Shown here: in pieces, positions 15,466 to 24,912 of the stretch | How positions within the stretch are numbered: position 1 is the stretch's first letter | Layout: the number at the start of each line of letters is the position of its first letter | NCBI GenBank assembly: GCA_012839085.1 | Contig: DUNZ01000087.1 | Coordinates: forward strand, 1 to 43,180 | Direction of reading: 5' to 3' | DNA length: 43,180 nt | DNA from: Clostridiales bacterium | GTDB taxonomy: Bacteria > Bacillota > Clostridia > Lachnospirales > Lachnospiraceae | The notes under the pieces: model-generated | Told to the model about the DNA's origin: nothing | What the model saw: only the letters and a program-made list of their open reading frames with translations | Databases searched by the model: none | Made by a program: the position numbers and the translations under genes

Positions 15466-16992
15466 ATGGAAAGCAAATATGATTCTATGACGCTTGCCAA
15501 TCTAAGAGCATTGGCCAAGGAGAGAGGCATTAAAAACATAACTACTTACAAGAAAAGTCAATTAATTGAAGCAATTATAAAAGCAGATGCCGATTTTAAT
15601 AGTGAAGTGCAAGCAAGCACAGAAAAAGAGAAGGCAATGGAACAGTCTGAACCAGTGATCGAAGGGAATTCCGAGAGAGAGGAAGCATCCCCAGTTGTCA
15701 GGCATAGAGTTCTTAGACCAAGGCAGGCGAATCAAGGAGAGAATGATAAGCAAGTTCAGAATGAAAACATGGAACAGGCTCATGAGGAACAAAGTCAAGG
15801 TGAACAAAGTCAAAGAGAGGAACGTAAGCAGGCGGGTATACACAGTGATATCGAAGCGTTAGATAGTGGAGAGACAAAGGAAGGTATTTTAGAGGTATTG
15901 CCGGATGGTTATGGATTTATTCGTTGCGATAATTATCTACCTGGTGAAAATGATGTATATGTATCCCCTGCACAGATTCGAAGATTTAACTTAAAAACAG
16001 GCGATATTGTATCTGGAAACACAAGAATTAAAAGTCAGAATGAAAAATTCAGTGCATTGCTCTATGTTAAATCCGTCAATGGATTCCATCCAAACGAAGC
16101 ATCTAAACGTAAAAGATTCGAAGATCTAACTCCCATATTTCCTAATCATAGAATTCATCTGGAAACGCCAAGATCAGGTATAGCCATGCGTATGGTTGAT
16201 TTGATATCTCCCATTGGTAAGGGACAAAGGGGGATGATTGTTTCCCAACCAAAAACAGGAAAGACAACCCTTCTGAAACAGATTGCTAAGGCTATCACTA
16301 CGAATCACCCTGAAATGCATTTAATTATTTTGTTGATTGACGAAAGACCTGAGGAAGTAACTGATATCAAAGAATCCATAGAGGGTAAAAATGTTGAAGT
16401 AATCTACTCAACCTTTGATGAGCTTCCGGAAAATCATAAAAGGGTTTCGGAAATGGTCATTGAACGAGCAAAACGTCTTGTGGAGCATCGTCAGGATGTC
16501 ATTATTTTGTTGGATAGTATTACTAGGTTGGCAAGGGCATATAACTTGACCGTTCAACCCAGTGGTAGAACTCTTTCTGGTGGTCTTGATCCAGCAGCCC
16601 TCCATATGCCAAAGAAATTTTTCGGTGCTGCGCGAAATATGCGTGAAGGGGGCAGTCTAACAATTTTAGCGACTGCTTTAGTAGATACCGGTAGTAGAAT
16701 GGACGATGTGGTCTTTGAAGAATTTAAAGGAACAGGAAATATGGAACTTGTTCTAGATCGTAGTTTGTCAGAAAAGAGAATCTTTCCTGCCATTGACCTT
16801 CCGAGATCCAGTACAAGGAGAGAAGATTTGCTCCTAACCCAACCGGAATTAGAAGCTACTTTTTTAATGCGAAAGGCTTTGGGTGGCATGAAATCCGAGG
16901 AAGCATTGGAGAGAATCATTGACATTTTTCTTAAAACAAAGAACAATACTGAGTTCGTTGAAATCATAAAAAAGACTAAAATTGTCTTTTAA
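15466..16992 (+). CDS. rho: Transcription termination factor Rho
   Basis: A hexameric RNA-dependent ATPase that terminates transcription. The start is ATG 15466 ([10 protein letters not shown]), with AAGGAG 8 nt upstream; the frame extends 37 codons further but that part lacks an SD and overlaps the leader. Length is 508 residues, longer than E. coli Rho. Order: a SAP-like N-terminal helical domain ([22 protein letters not shown]), a polar Glu/Gln/Asn-rich insert of about 90 residues (roughly 45-135), the cold-shock-type RNA-binding domain ([14 protein letters not shown]), Walker [10 protein letters not shown] (about 263), LIDERPEEV and [12 protein letters not shown]. All catalytic elements are intact. 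Confidence 0.96.
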   Translation: MESKYDSMTLANLRALAKERGIKNITTYKKSQLIEAIIKADADFNSEVQASTEKEKAMEQSEPVIEGNSEREEASPVVRHRVLRPRQANQGENDKQVQNENMEQAHEEQSQGEQSQREERKQAGIHSDIEALDSGETKEGILEVLPDGYGFIRCDNYLPGENDVYVSPAQIRRFNLKTGDIVSGNTRIKSQNEKFSALLYVKSVNGFHPNEASKRKRFEDLTPIFPNHRIHLETPRSGIAMRMVDLISPIGKGQRGMIVSQPKTGKTTLLKQIAKAITTNHPEMHLIILLIDERPEEVTDIKESIEGKNVEVIYSTFDELPENHKRVSEMVIERAKRLVEHRQDVIILLDSITRLARAYNLTVQPSGRTLSGGLDPAALHMPKKFFGAARNMREGGSLTILATALVDTGSRMDDVVFEEFKGTGNMELVLDRSLSEKRIFPAIDLPRSSTRREDLLLTQPELEATFLMRKALGGMKSEEALERIIDIFLKTKNNTEFVEIIKKTKIVF

Positions 16993-16995
16993 CTC

Positions 16996-17024
16996 TTGCA
17001 ATCATCATTAACCTATGTTATAAT
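16996..17024 (+). promoter_or_regulatory. Promoter for rpmE
   Basis: TTGCAA (16996-17001), a 17-nt spacer and TATAAT (17019-17024) with an extended TGT immediately before it. It begins right after the rho stop codon, and the leader to the rpmE ATG is about 70 nt. Confidence 0.7.
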
Positions 17025-17098
17025 TTAAAAGCTTTTTATAAGTATTGTTTATTATATGAAATATAATATGTACTAATTATTCATAAAGAGGTGAAATC

Positions 17099-17305
17099 AT
17101 GAAAGAAGGAATCCATCCACGTTATTATCAGGCAAAGGTTGAATGTAACTGTGGTAATACATTTGTAACAGGTTCTACTAAGGAAGATATTCACGTAGAA
17201 GTTTGTTCTAAGTGTCATTCGTTCTATACTGGCCAGCAGAAGACAGTTGCAGCCCGTGGAGCAATTGATAAGTTTAACCGCAGATATGGTTTAAATCAAA
17301 ACTAA
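17099..17305 (+). CDS. rpmE: 50S ribosomal protein L31, zinc-binding form
   Basis: A 68-residue L31 that bridges the ribosomal subunits. It keeps four zinc-ligand cysteines (CNC in ECNCGNTF and CSKC in EVCSKCHSF), so it is the C+ form rather than the zinc-independent paralogue made during zinc starvation. The conserved end GAIDKFNRRYGL is present. SD GAGGTGA is 6 nt from the ATG. It has its own promoter after rho and a terminator 25 nt after its stop. Confidence 0.97.
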   Translation: MKEGIHPRYYQAKVECNCGNTFVTGSTKEDIHVEVCSKCHSFYTGQQKTVAARGAIDKFNRRYGLNQN

Positions 17306-17329
17306 TAGATAATAAAACTATAAGCGTTA

Positions 17330-17366
17330 AAAATCGGGTTGAGGTTCACTTCCTCAGCCTATTTTT
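17330..17366 (+). terminator. Terminator after rpmE
   Basis: GGTTGAGG (17337-17344) pairs with CCTCAGCC (17352-17359), with one G-U pair, flanked by an A run and a TTTTT tail. Confidence 0.82.
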
Positions 17367-17419
17367 AAATAAAGAAACAAGTTATCATTGAATAAAAATG
17401 TTCTGCCAAAACAGCAGAC

Positions 17420-18634
17420 ATGGAAAGGTTTGGTGTCCAGATGAAACCTTCAGGTATAGGGGGAATGGCTGTTATTGAAGGCGTAATGATGAAAAATAAA
17501 GATCAATATGCCGTTGCAGTACGCAAGCCAAACAATGAAATTGTAGTTGAAAAGAATACGCATAAGGATTTTTCTGATAAGGTAAGACTATTTAAACTAC
17601 CTATTTTTAGAGGTATGCTTGCCTTTGTTGATTCTTTGCTTGTAGGAATCAAAGTAATTAACTTTTCTTCCAGTTTTATTGAAGAAGAGGAAGAGATTAC
17701 AAAAGAGAAGAAAAGTGGGAAATCCAAAGGAAAAAAGACTGAGGATAAGGATTTTGTAATAGAAGAAATATCCATTGCAGACAATGTAGAAGACACCAAT
17801 ACGGATACAAATCGGACAAAAGAAAAGGATGAGCTAAAAAAGACGGACAAGAGCGATGCCCTCTTAATGGTGGCAGCTGTTGTGCTATCCATAGGATTAT
17901 CAGTTACACTTTTTATGATTCTACCAGTACTCGTTTCTGGATTATTGTCAAATTTAATAAAAAATAAATTTGTAAACACCCTATTAGAAGGTGTCTTACG
18001 ATTAGTTATATTTATTGGTTATGTTTTTGCGGCATCCTTAATGCCTGAAATAAAACGAGTATTTATGTATCACGGAGCAGAACATAAGACAATTAATTGT
18101 CTGGAAAATGGATTTGAATTGACAGTAGAAAATGTGAAATGGCAATCGAAGCAACACAAACGTTGTGGTACCAGTTTCATGTTATTGGTAATGTTGATCA
18201 GTTTGGCTTTTTTCATGCTGATACCAACTCAGAATTTATGGTTACGAATCTTGTCTCGAGTTTTATTGGTTCCTGTAATCGCAGGGGTATCCTATGAGTT
18301 CATTCGTCTAGCAGGGAAAAGTGAAAGTAAACTGGTTCATATATTAAGTAAGCCTGGTTTATGGTTACAAGGTCTAACCACTAGAGAACCTGATGATGCT
18401 ATGATAGAGGTGGCTATACAATCTGTAGAAACCGTATTTGATTGGAAGAGTTTTTTAAATGATCAAGAAATGAAAGCCCCGGGACTTAAAGAGGAAAAAA
18501 TCAAGAAAAATTTCCGTGAAAAAGTTCATACTGAAAAGCAGCTAGGACATGCTACAATAGACCCTTCGGATGAGCCAGCGGATGAGGAAGATGACGACAT
18601 CTTAAAGGCTCTGGATAAGTATTTAGACATTTAG
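17420..18634 (+). CDS. DUF1385 family membrane protein (YqhQ-like)
   Basis: The N-terminal block SGIGGMAVIEGVMMKN and the later MYHGAEHKTINCLENG and QSKQHKRCGTSFML are DUF1385 signatures. Hydrophobic segments: about 150-172 (ALLMVAAVVLSIGLSVTLFMI), 190-205 and two after residue 245. A long acidic/Lys-rich loop (about 90-145: EEEEEITKEKKSGKSKGKK) and an acidic C-terminal tail are low-complexity. The function of the family is unknown to me, but its position between rpmE and prmC-prfA is strongly conserved in Clostridia. The start is uncertain: ATG 17420 has no SD, while an in-frame ATG at 17441 (MKPSGIGG) has AAAGG 12 nt upstream. Confidence 0.88.
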   Translation: MERFGVQMKPSGIGGMAVIEGVMMKNKDQYAVAVRKPNNEIVVEKNTHKDFSDKVRLFKLPIFRGMLAFVDSLLVGIKVINFSSSFIEEEEEITKEKKSGKSKGKKTEDKDFVIEEISIADNVEDTNTDTNRTKEKDELKKTDKSDALLMVAAVVLSIGLSVTLFMILPVLVSGLLSNLIKNKFVNTLLEGVLRLVIFIGYVFAASLMPEIKRVFMYHGAEHKTINCLENGFELTVENVKWQSKQHKRCGTSFMLLVMLISLAFFMLIPTQNLWLRILSRVLLVPVIAGVSYEFIRLAGKSESKLVHILSKPGLWLQGLTTREPDDAMIEVAIQSVETVFDWKSFLNDQEMKAPGLKEEKIKKNFREKVHTEKQLGHATIDPSDEPADEEDDDILKALDKYLDI

Positions 18635-18774
18635 AAGGCTCTTGAATTTTTGAAAATAGAAAATGAATGATAATTTATAAGAAAAATTATTAATATAGTA
18701 AGTAAATAGTTATGTTTTAATATCTTATAATAGTTACTGATGATTGAGTACTTGAATCGAAGCTAAGGAGTACA

Positions 18775-19608
18775 ATGAAAAGGTATAGGGAATTAATGAA
18801 TTCTGCCAAGAAAATATTAGAGCAGAACAAGATAGCAGATGCCGATGTGGATGCATGGTATCTGCTTGCCTATGTAACTGGGTTTGACAGGGTGAGTTAC
18901 TTGATGCATGCTGAGGAATTTGCTCCTGAGCCAGTTCAATTAAAGTATATGGATTATATACACAAAAGAGCGACTCATGTACCTCTTCAGCATATCACTG
19001 GAACCCAGGAATTTATGGGACTGGAATTTCATGTAACGGAAGATGTACTCATACCAAGACAGGACACAGAATGCTTGGTAGAAGAAGTACTGAAGGTGTG
19101 CAATAATAAGAGTGTACTGGATATGTGTACCGGATCAGGCTGCATTATTATCAGTCTAGCGAAACTAGGTAACTTAACAAAGGCAGTTGGGGTCGACATA
19201 TCGGATCCAGCCTTAAATATTGCAAAAAAAAATGCTCTTACACATGGGGTGGATGTCACATGGTTACAGAGTGATTTGTTTGAAAAAGTAGAAGGAAGCT
19301 TTGATATCATAGTATCCAATCCCCCTTATATCCCTACACAGATGATAGAGCAATTGATGCCTGAGGTGCAGTATCATGAACCTCGAACTGCCTTGGATGG
19401 TAGTGAGGATGGTTTGATATTTTATCGCAAAATCACCTGGGCCATGTTGAACCATCTAAACAAGGGAGGATACATTTTTTATGAAATTGGTCACGACCAG
19501 GGGAAGCAAGTTAGGGAGATTCTTTCGGGGGCGGGCTTGTGTGATATTAGAGTAATCAAGGATTTAAGCGGAAACGATAGGATTGTAGTTGGAAAAAGAC
19601 CTATTTAA
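18775..19608 (+). CDS. prmC: Peptide chain release factor N5-glutamine methyltransferase
   Basis: PrmC methylates the glutamine of the GGQ motif in release factors, using SAM. The 277 residues comprise an N-terminal helical release-factor-recognition domain and a Rossmann methyltransferase with [11 protein letters not shown] (SAM loop, ~115-123) and the catalytic NPPY (182-185). The start ATG at 18775 has AAGGAG 5 nt upstream. prfA, its substrate, starts 17 nt after the stop, so the enzyme and its target are co-expressed. A TATAAT at 18726-18731 is a possible promoter but lacks a good -35. Confidence 0.96.
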   Translation: MKRYRELMNSAKKILEQNKIADADVDAWYLLAYVTGFDRVSYLMHAEEFAPEPVQLKYMDYIHKRATHVPLQHITGTQEFMGLEFHVTEDVLIPRQDTECLVEEVLKVCNNKSVLDMCTGSGCIIISLAKLGNLTKAVGVDISDPALNIAKKNALTHGVDVTWLQSDLFEKVEGSFDIIVSNPPYIPTQMIEQLMPEVQYHEPRTALDGSEDGLIFYRKITWAMLNHLNKGGYIFYEIGHDQGKQVREILSGAGLCDIRVIKDLSGNDRIVVGKRPI

Positions 19609-19625
19609 GATGGAGGAATCGATCA

Positions 19626-20702
19626 ATGTTTGATAAGTTAGAGGATCTGTTACTAAGGTATCAGGAAATAGAAAATGAATTAATGGATCCCAGTGTTGTA
19701 AATGATCAAAATCGTTATCGGAAGCTAATGAAAGAGCAATCTGACATTACCGATGTAGTTGAAAAATATAAAGAATACAAGAAGACTCAGACTACCATTG
19801 AGGATAGTCTAGCAATGCTGGAAGAGGAAAGTGACGAAGAAATTCGTGAGCTTGCCAAAGAAGAGTTAAATGAGAGCAAGCAAAAATTGGAAAAGATTGA
19901 AGAGGAATTAAAGATATTATTGCTTCCTAAGGATCCCAATGATGACAAGAACGTTATTGTTGAAATAAGAGGCGGTGCTGGTGGAGACGAAGCAGCCCTA
20001 TTTGCTGCCGAACTCTATCGTATGTATGTAATGTATGCAGAGCAAAATCGTTGGAAAGCCGAAATGATGAACGTAAATGAAAATGGAATCGGCGGTTTTA
20101 AAGAAGTTATTTTTATGATTAACGGAAAAGGCGCTTATTCGAAATTAAAATACGAAAGTGGTGTGCACCGGGTACAAAGAGTTCCCGTTACAGAATCAGG
20201 CGGAAGAATCCATACTTCAACGGCAACAGTGGCAATTATGCCTGAAGCAGAAGAAGTCGATGTGGAATTGGATATGAATGACTGTAAATTTGACGTATTC
20301 CGTGCTTCCGGAAATGGTGGACAATGTGTTAATACCACAGACTCTGCAGTTCGCCTAACCCATATTCCTACTGGGATTGTAGTATCCTGTCAGGATGAAA
20401 AATCTCAGCTAAAAAACAAGGAAAAGGCACTTAAGATTTTACGTTCCAGATTATATGAATTAGAAATGCAGAAAGCCCAAAGTGCGGAAGCAGCTGCAAG
20501 AAAAAGTCAAATCGGTACCGGTGATCGTTCAGAAAAAATTAGAACCTATAACTTCCCTCAAGGAAGAGTAACCGATCATAGAATTAAATTGACCCTACAC
20601 CAATTAGATGAGGTTATGAATGGTAATTTACATGAACTAATCGACAGTTTAATTGCCGCTGATCAAGCAGCAAAACTAGCAAATATGAATGAAGAAGTTT
20701 AA
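19626..20702 (+). CDS. prfA: Peptide chain release factor 1
   Basis: RF1 terminates translation at UAA and UAG. The 358 residues match family length. It carries the RF1-type stop-codon tripeptide P-V-T (187-189, in [16 protein letters not shown]2 would have SPF) and the hydrolytic GGQ at 231-233 in [10 protein letters not shown]. The Gln of GGQ is the target of PrmC, encoded just upstream. SD GGAGGAATCG is before the ATG. The SpoU methyltransferase gene follows, 67 nt after the stop. Confidence 0.97.
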   Translation: MFDKLEDLLLRYQEIENELMDPSVVNDQNRYRKLMKEQSDITDVVEKYKEYKKTQTTIEDSLAMLEEESDEEIRELAKEELNESKQKLEKIEEELKILLLPKDPNDDKNVIVEIRGGAGGDEAALFAAELYRMYVMYAEQNRWKAEMMNVNENGIGGFKEVIFMINGKGAYSKLKYESGVHRVQRVPVTESGGRIHTSTATVAIMPEAEEVDVELDMNDCKFDVFRASGNGGQCVNTTDSAVRLTHIPTGIVVSCQDEKSQLKNKEKALKILRSRLYELEMQKAQSAEAAARKSQIGTGDRSEKIRTYNFPQGRVTDHRIKLTLHQLDEVMNGNLHELIDSLIAADQAAKLANMNEEV

Positions 20703-20769
20703 AGGCCTGGTCGGCTACGACCAAGGCTTTTACGCTTGTAATCCATTTCTAGCAAAGAGGAATGATATC

Positions 20770-21588
20770 ATGAAAGAAAAAAGTATGCTAAGCAGCACAA
20801 GCAATCCTCAAATTAAAAACTTAGCATTACTACAGAAAAAAGCGAAGGCTAGGAAGGAGCAGGGTGTTTTTGTAATAGAAGGGGTAAAAATGTTTGAAGA
20901 AGCGAAAGCTTTAAACATTTTAAAAAAGGCTTATGCTTCAGAAAGTTTTTATCAGGAAATCCTTAAGGAAGAGCCGACCTATTTCCAAGGTTTTGATTAT
21001 GAAGTAGTATCGGATTCTTTATTTAAAGAGATTTCAGATACAAAAACCCCTCAAGGAATCATGGGGATTGTTCAAAATCCTACTTATTCCTTATCATCCA
21101 TGCTTCAAGCACCAAATCCATGCTTATTAATATTAGAGGACATTAGGGATCCCGGTAATTTGGGGACCATGATTCGAACGGCAGAAGGAGCTGGGATTAC
21201 AGGAATTATATTAAATCAATCCTGTGTCGATCTCTTTAATCCTAAGACAATTCGTTCTACCATGGGCTCTATTTTTCGGGTTCCTTTTTATCAAACAGAG
21301 AATCTTTCGGACTTATTGAAACAAGTAAAAAAACATGGAATTCCCATATATGCTGCCCACTTATCTGGGAAGGACTATGATACAGAAGATACTTTTAAAA
21401 ACAAATGTGCCATATTAATTGGAAATGAGGCCAATGGTTTAACCGATGAAACAGCATCTATGGCCGATGTTTTAGTACGAATACCCATGGCTGGCAAGGT
21501 GGAATCCTTGAATGCAGCCATAGCGGCAGCCATATTCATGTACGAAGCAGCAAGACAGAGAAGGAAAAATGAAAAGAATTCCAAATAA
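20770..21588 (+). CDS. TrmH/SpoU family RNA 2'-O-methyltransferase
   Basis: This 272-residue knotted (SPOUT) methyltransferase probably modifies rRNA or tRNA. The three SpoU motifs are clear: LEDIRDPGNLGTMIRTAEGAG, then LIGNEANGLTDE, then RIPMAGKVESLNAAIAAAIFMYE. The N-terminal ~95 residues look like the substrate-binding SpoU_sub_bind domain (KAKARKEQGVFVIEG). I chose ATG 20770, which has GAGGA 8 nt upstream; the longer frame begins inside prfA without an SD. It is likely co-transcribed with prmC and prfA. The target nucleotide cannot be told from sequence. Confidence 0.92.
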   Translation: MKEKSMLSSTSNPQIKNLALLQKKAKARKEQGVFVIEGVKMFEEAKALNILKKAYASESFYQEILKEEPTYFQGFDYEVVSDSLFKEISDTKTPQGIMGIVQNPTYSLSSMLQAPNPCLLILEDIRDPGNLGTMIRTAEGAGITGIILNQSCVDLFNPKTIRSTMGSIFRVPFYQTENLSDLLKQVKKHGIPIYAAHLSGKDYDTEDTFKNKCAILIGNEANGLTDETASMADVLVRIPMAGKVESLNAAIAAAIFMYEAARQRRKNEKNSK

Positions 21589-21610
21589 TATATCATATAA
21601 TATCGAAATA

Positions 21611-21619
21611 TGGTATACT
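21611..21619 (+). promoter_or_regulatory. Extended -10 promoter for the VTC/DUF4956 operon
   Basis: TGGTATACT is a TGN-TATACT extended -10, 93 nt before the TTG start. No good -35 is visible. A short AGTAAA/TTTACT hairpin lies in the leader. Confidence 0.4.
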
Positions 21620-21712
21620 GGATGTAGTTGCATTATTTTAGGCAGACTGAATTAGTAAATCGTTTACTTTAGAATTGTCGTTCTTGAGAATATTATAAAG
21701 GGGCTGCTGTAG

Positions 21713-22468
21713 TTGGCTATTGAAGTGTTTAACAGACATGAAAAAAAGTACTTAATATCCGATGCTATGTATCGAAAGATTACTCCGATTTTAGAAGAAT
21801 TTATGCATGTAGATGAACATAGTAGAAATGGGGATTTGTATACCATTTGTAATATTTATTATGATTCTCCTAACAATGATTTGATTCGTAAATCCATTGA
21901 AAAACCGGTATATAAGGAAAAAGTCAGACTCAGAAGTTATGGAGTAGTTAAGGAGAATGATCTTGTTTATCTTGAAATTAAAAAGAAATTCAAAGGATTT
22001 GTAAATAAAAGAAGAACCAAGATAAAGTTAAAAGATGCCTATCAATATATCAGAACCAAAGAAAAGCCAGCTCTTAAGTCTTATATGAATGGACAAGTGC
22101 TCAATGAGATTGATTATATTGTACAAAGGTATTCTTTAGAACCAGCTCTTTTTCTTTCTTATGATAGAATGGCCTTGTTTGGTAAGGATGACAGAAGTTT
22201 TCGAGTCACCTTTGATACCAATATTAGAACTAGGCGCTATGATATCGGATTGGATATTGGAAATTACGGAGAAGTACTTTTGGATCCCAAACTATGGATC
22301 ATGGAAGCCAAAGCAGAGCAAGCGGTACCCATATGGTTTGCTAAAATGTTGTCAGAACATAAGATCTACCCGACCAGCTATTCCAAATATGGAAATGAAT
22401 ATAAACAAATGATTTTGGAAGCTAGTAAACTTGAAAATATAACAAACGATAAATGTATCTATGCTTAG
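21713..22468 (+). CDS. VTC-domain polyphosphate polymerase-like protein
   Basis: This 251-residue protein matches the VTC (triphosphate-tunnel) polymerase domain related to yeast Vtc4, which makes polyphosphate. Tunnel motifs are visible: FNRHEKKYLI at the start, KVRLRSYG, VYLEIKKKFKG, FLSYDRMAL, ITFD-like VTFDTNIR, IMEAKAE and the terminal TSYSKYGNEY. Family-typical basic and acidic residues are present, so catalysis is plausible but the substrate is not proven. It begins at TTG 21713, with AAGGGG 9 nt upstream and no closer ATG. DUF4956 starts 10 nt after the stop, so the two form one operon ending at the terminator at 23221. Confidence 0.87.
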   Translation: MAIEVFNRHEKKYLISDAMYRKITPILEEFMHVDEHSRNGDLYTICNIYYDSPNNDLIRKSIEKPVYKEKVRLRSYGVVKENDLVYLEIKKKFKGFVNKRRTKIKLKDAYQYIRTKEKPALKSYMNGQVLNEIDYIVQRYSLEPALFLSYDRMALFGKDDRSFRVTFDTNIRTRRYDIGLDIGNYGEVLLDPKLWIMEAKAEQAVPIWFAKMLSEHKIYPTSYSKYGNEYKQMILEASKLENITNDKCIYA

Positions 22469-22478
22469 GAGGGCAATT

Positions 22479-23177
22479 ATGTTTGAAACAATTTTTAATA
22501 ATAATGCTGTTCCGGTGACGGATGTATCCATGGATATTAAGAGTACCTTGATTTGTATTATCGCATCCTTACTTTTAGGATTGGTAGTTAGCCTTGTATA
22601 CATACTAATAACAACCCATAAAGATCGTTCTCCCAACTTTATTTTAAGCTTGGTGATCTTACCAGCCTTAGTTTCGGTTGTTATTCTATTGGTAGGAAGC
22701 AATGTGGCACGAGCCTTTTCCATCGCTGGTGTATTTACTTTGATACGGTATCGAAGTTTACCTGGTGACTCCAAGGACATCTCCTTAGTATTTTTATCGA
22801 TGGCAATTGGACTTACAACAGGACTAGGCTATATTACCTTTGCAGCAATTATAACAATTATCTTTTGCTTGGTGATCTTATTGATTAAAAAAACAAATTT
22901 TGGCTTTACTAGGCAAGTGGAAAAAAGACTCAAGGTGGTTATACCAGAAGATATGAATTATCAAACCGCTTTTGACGATATCTTCGATAAATATCTTAAA
23001 AGAAGTGAAATTCAGAGGGTAAAGACAACCAATCTTGGAACATTGTATGAAATAACTTATCATATTATTATGAAAGATAATGTATCGGAAAAAGAATTCC
23101 TTGACGAATTAAGATGTAGAAATGGTAATCTAACAATTCAGTTGGGAATGATGGAACAACAAGTACAACAATTGTAA
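22479..23177 (+). CDS. DUF4956 family membrane protein
   Basis: This 232-residue protein fits DUF4956. About four hydrophobic segments lie in the first ~140 residues (TLICIIASLLLGLVVSLVYI, LSLVILPALVSVVILLVG and two more). They include the conserved loop ARAFSIAGVFTLIRYRSLPGDSKDI, and a cytosolic C-terminal domain follows. The start is ATG 22479, with AGGAGGG 5 nt upstream; an ATG 18 nt earlier overlaps the previous stop and has no SD of its own. In my recollection DUF4956 is a standing neighbour of VTC-domain and CotH-kinase proteins. Function is unknown; a membrane partner of the polymerase is inference. Confidence 0.85.
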   Translation: MFETIFNNNAVPVTDVSMDIKSTLICIIASLLLGLVVSLVYILITTHKDRSPNFILSLVILPALVSVVILLVGSNVARAFSIAGVFTLIRYRSLPGDSKDISLVFLSMAIGLTTGLGYITFAAIITIIFCLVILLIKKTNFGFTRQVEKRLKVVIPEDMNYQTAFDDIFDKYLKRSEIQRVKTTNLGTLYEITYHIIMKDNVSEKEFLDELRCRNGNLTIQLGMMEQQVQQL

Positions 23178-23220
23178 GCAATGTCTCTTCTATAGGTAAA
23201 TGATTGAAACACCTACATAT

Positions 23221-23275
23221 AATCCTCATGATGTTTTTGACTAGATTCAAAACCATTATGAGGATTTTCTTTTTC
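23221..23275 (+). terminator. Terminator after the VTC/DUF4956 operon
   Basis: AATCCTCATGATG (23221-23233) pairs with CATTATGAGGATT (23254-23266), 13 bp with one G-U pair, followed by TTTTCTTTTT. Confidence 0.9.
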
Positions 23276-23341
23276 TATCCCTTCATTTGATCATGAATGA
23301 AATAGAAACTTAGACATAGATTAAATTAGATTAAAAGATAA

Positions 23342-23370
23342 TTAGAATCCTTTTGTGGCTATTGTATAAT
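23342..23370 (+). promoter_or_regulatory. Promoter for nfeD-SPFH operon
   Basis: TTAGAA (weak -35), a 17-nt spacer and a perfect TATAAT at 23365-23370, 53 nt before the ATG. Confidence 0.45.
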
Positions 23371-23422
23371 TCGTGTAATTACAGTAAAATAATAGTAACC
23401 GATTAAGAAAGGGGAAATTACT

Positions 23423-23851
23423 ATGATGTATTCAATTTACTGGCTAATTGTTCTTGCGGTATTGATATTAATAGAGATTATTACATTGGGTTTGACTACC
23501 ATATGGTTCGCAGGGGGAGCCTTGGTTGCATTTATTGTATCATTATTTGTTGATAATATAATTTTAGAGATAATTTTATTCTTATTAGTATCCTTCGCAC
23601 TCTTATATTTTACAAGACCATTGGTAATAAAACATTTTAATCCCAAAAGAACCAAAACCAATTATCAGGGTGTTATTGGTAAAGAGGCTATGGTTACTAT
23701 AACGATAGACAATATGAATGCAACTGGCCAGGTGATTGTAGATGGGCAAGAGTGGTCTGCCAGATCCTTGGATGGAAATGTTATTGAAAAGGGTACCAAG
23801 GTAAAGGTAGAAGGTATATCAGGTGTTAAATTAATTGTAAGTATAATATAA
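23423..23851 (+). CDS. NfeD family membrane protein
   Basis: This 142-residue short-form NfeD protein has two N-terminal hydrophobic stretches (IYWLIVLAVLILIEIITLGLTTIW and IILEIILFLLVSFALLYF) and a C-terminal OB-fold-like beta-barrel (GVIGKEAMVTITID, GQVIVDGQEWSARS, GTKVKVEGISGVKLIV). NfeD partners SPFH proteins at membrane microdomains; the SPFH gene starts 14 nt after this stop. The SD GGGGAAATT is before the ATG. A second ATG directly follows the first and either could be used. Confidence 0.93.
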   Translation: MMYSIYWLIVLAVLILIEIITLGLTTIWFAGGALVAFIVSLFVDNIILEIILFLLVSFALLYFTRPLVIKHFNPKRTKTNYQGVIGKEAMVTITIDNMNATGQVIVDGQEWSARSLDGNVIEKGTKVKVEGISGVKLIVSII

Positions 23852-23865
23852 AGGAGGATTTATAA

Positions 23866-24795
23866 ATGGATACAGTAGCAATTATTCTTATTGTTTTTGG
23901 AATCTTAGTTTTACTTATTCTAGCTTCTTGTGTCAAAATCGTACCTCAAGCTCATGCTTACATAGTAGAGCGGCTAGGGGGATATCAGGCAACATGGGAT
24001 GTGGGTATCCATATGAAAGCACCACTTATTGATAAGGTGGCAAAGAAAGTGCTTTTAAAGGAACAAGTGGTAGATTTTCCGCCACAGCCAGTAATTACCA
24101 AGGATAATGTCACCATGAAGATCGATACAGTAGTTTTTTATCAAATTACAGATCCTAAGCTCTATACCTATGGAGTTGAAAACCCACTAATGGCAATTGA
24201 AAACTTAACTGCAACCACCTTAAGAAATATCATAGGTGATTTGGAGTTAGATGAAACTCTTACATCCAGAGAAATTATAAACACAAAAATGAGAGTATCC
24301 CTTGATGTGGCTACAGATCCATGGGGAATTAAAGTTAACCGAGTTGAACTTAAAAATATTATTCCTCCTGCAGCAATTCAAGATGCCATGGAAAAGCAGA
24401 TGAAGGCGGAACGGGAACGCAGAGAAGCCATCCTAATTGCAGAAGGGGAAAAACGTTCTGCCATCTTAGTAGCAGAAGGCAAAAAGGAATCTGCAATACT
24501 GGAAGCAGAGGGTGAGAAGCAAGCGGCAATCCTAAGGGCAGAAGCAAAGAAAGAAGCTACCATTAAGGAAGCAGAAGGTCAAGCAGAAGCAATTTTGGCT
24601 ATTCAGCAGGCCAATGCAGATGGAATTCGCTTCTTAAATGAAGCGGATCCCCAGAGTGCAGTAATTCAGTTAAAGAGTTTAGAAGCCTTTGCCAAGGCAG
24701 CGGATGGAAAAGCAACGAAAATTATTATCCCTTCTGAAATTCAAGGTCTTGCTGGTATGGTAAAATCTTTAACAGAAGTAGGAAAGGATGAATAG
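23866..24795 (+). CDS. SPFH/Band 7 (slipin/stomatin-like) protein
   Basis: This 309-residue protein has an N-terminal membrane anchor (IILIVFGILVLLILASCVKIV) followed by the SPFH domain (PQAHAYIVERLGGYQATWDVGIH, VDFPPQPVITKDNVTM, VFYQITDPKLYTYGVEN). A long Ala/Glu-rich coiled coil follows (about 170-260, repeated AEGEK units such as LIAEGEKRSAILVAEGKK). It is expected to oligomerise at the membrane with NfeD. The SD AAGGAGG is 8 nt from the ATG. The DNA of the coiled coil is itself semi-repetitive (GCAGAAGG words). A terminator follows. Confidence 0.95.
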   Translation: MDTVAIILIVFGILVLLILASCVKIVPQAHAYIVERLGGYQATWDVGIHMKAPLIDKVAKKVLLKEQVVDFPPQPVITKDNVTMKIDTVVFYQITDPKLYTYGVENPLMAIENLTATTLRNIIGDLELDETLTSREIINTKMRVSLDVATDPWGIKVNRVELKNIIPPAAIQDAMEKQMKAERERREAILIAEGEKRSAILVAEGKKESAILEAEGEKQAAILRAEAKKEATIKEAEGQAEAILAIQQANADGIRFLNEADPQSAVIQLKSLEAFAKAADGKATKIIIPSEIQGLAGMVKSLTEVGKDE

Positions 24796-24823
24796 GACTT
24801 TTAAGTATACGGAATAAGAGTAT

Positions 24824-24854
24824 GGAGTCTGTAGGTTTGCAGGCTCCTTTCTTT
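24824..24854 (+). terminator. Terminator after the SPFH gene
   Basis: GGAGTCTG (24824-24831) pairs with CAGGCTCC (24840-24847), one G-U pair, followed by TTTCTTT. Confidence 0.75.
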
Positions 24855-24903
24855 GTCCTTAAGAAATTATTAAGAATTTTACCGCTTGCTTATCGAAGAG
24901 TGA

Positions 24904-24912
24904 TGTTATATT
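24904..24912 (+). promoter_or_regulatory. Extended -10 promoter for the LtaS-like gene
   Basis: TGTTATATT (extended -10) overlaps a TATAAT at 24912-24917. TTGCTT at 24886 is at non-ideal spacing (15 or 20 nt). The leader is about 95 nt. Confidence 0.35.

Noticed and set aside
23866-24795. Recent tandem repeat in the SPFH gene
   Set aside because: The repeated GCAGAAGG words reflect the AEGEK coiled-coil heptad-like composition typical of the family, not a separate element.
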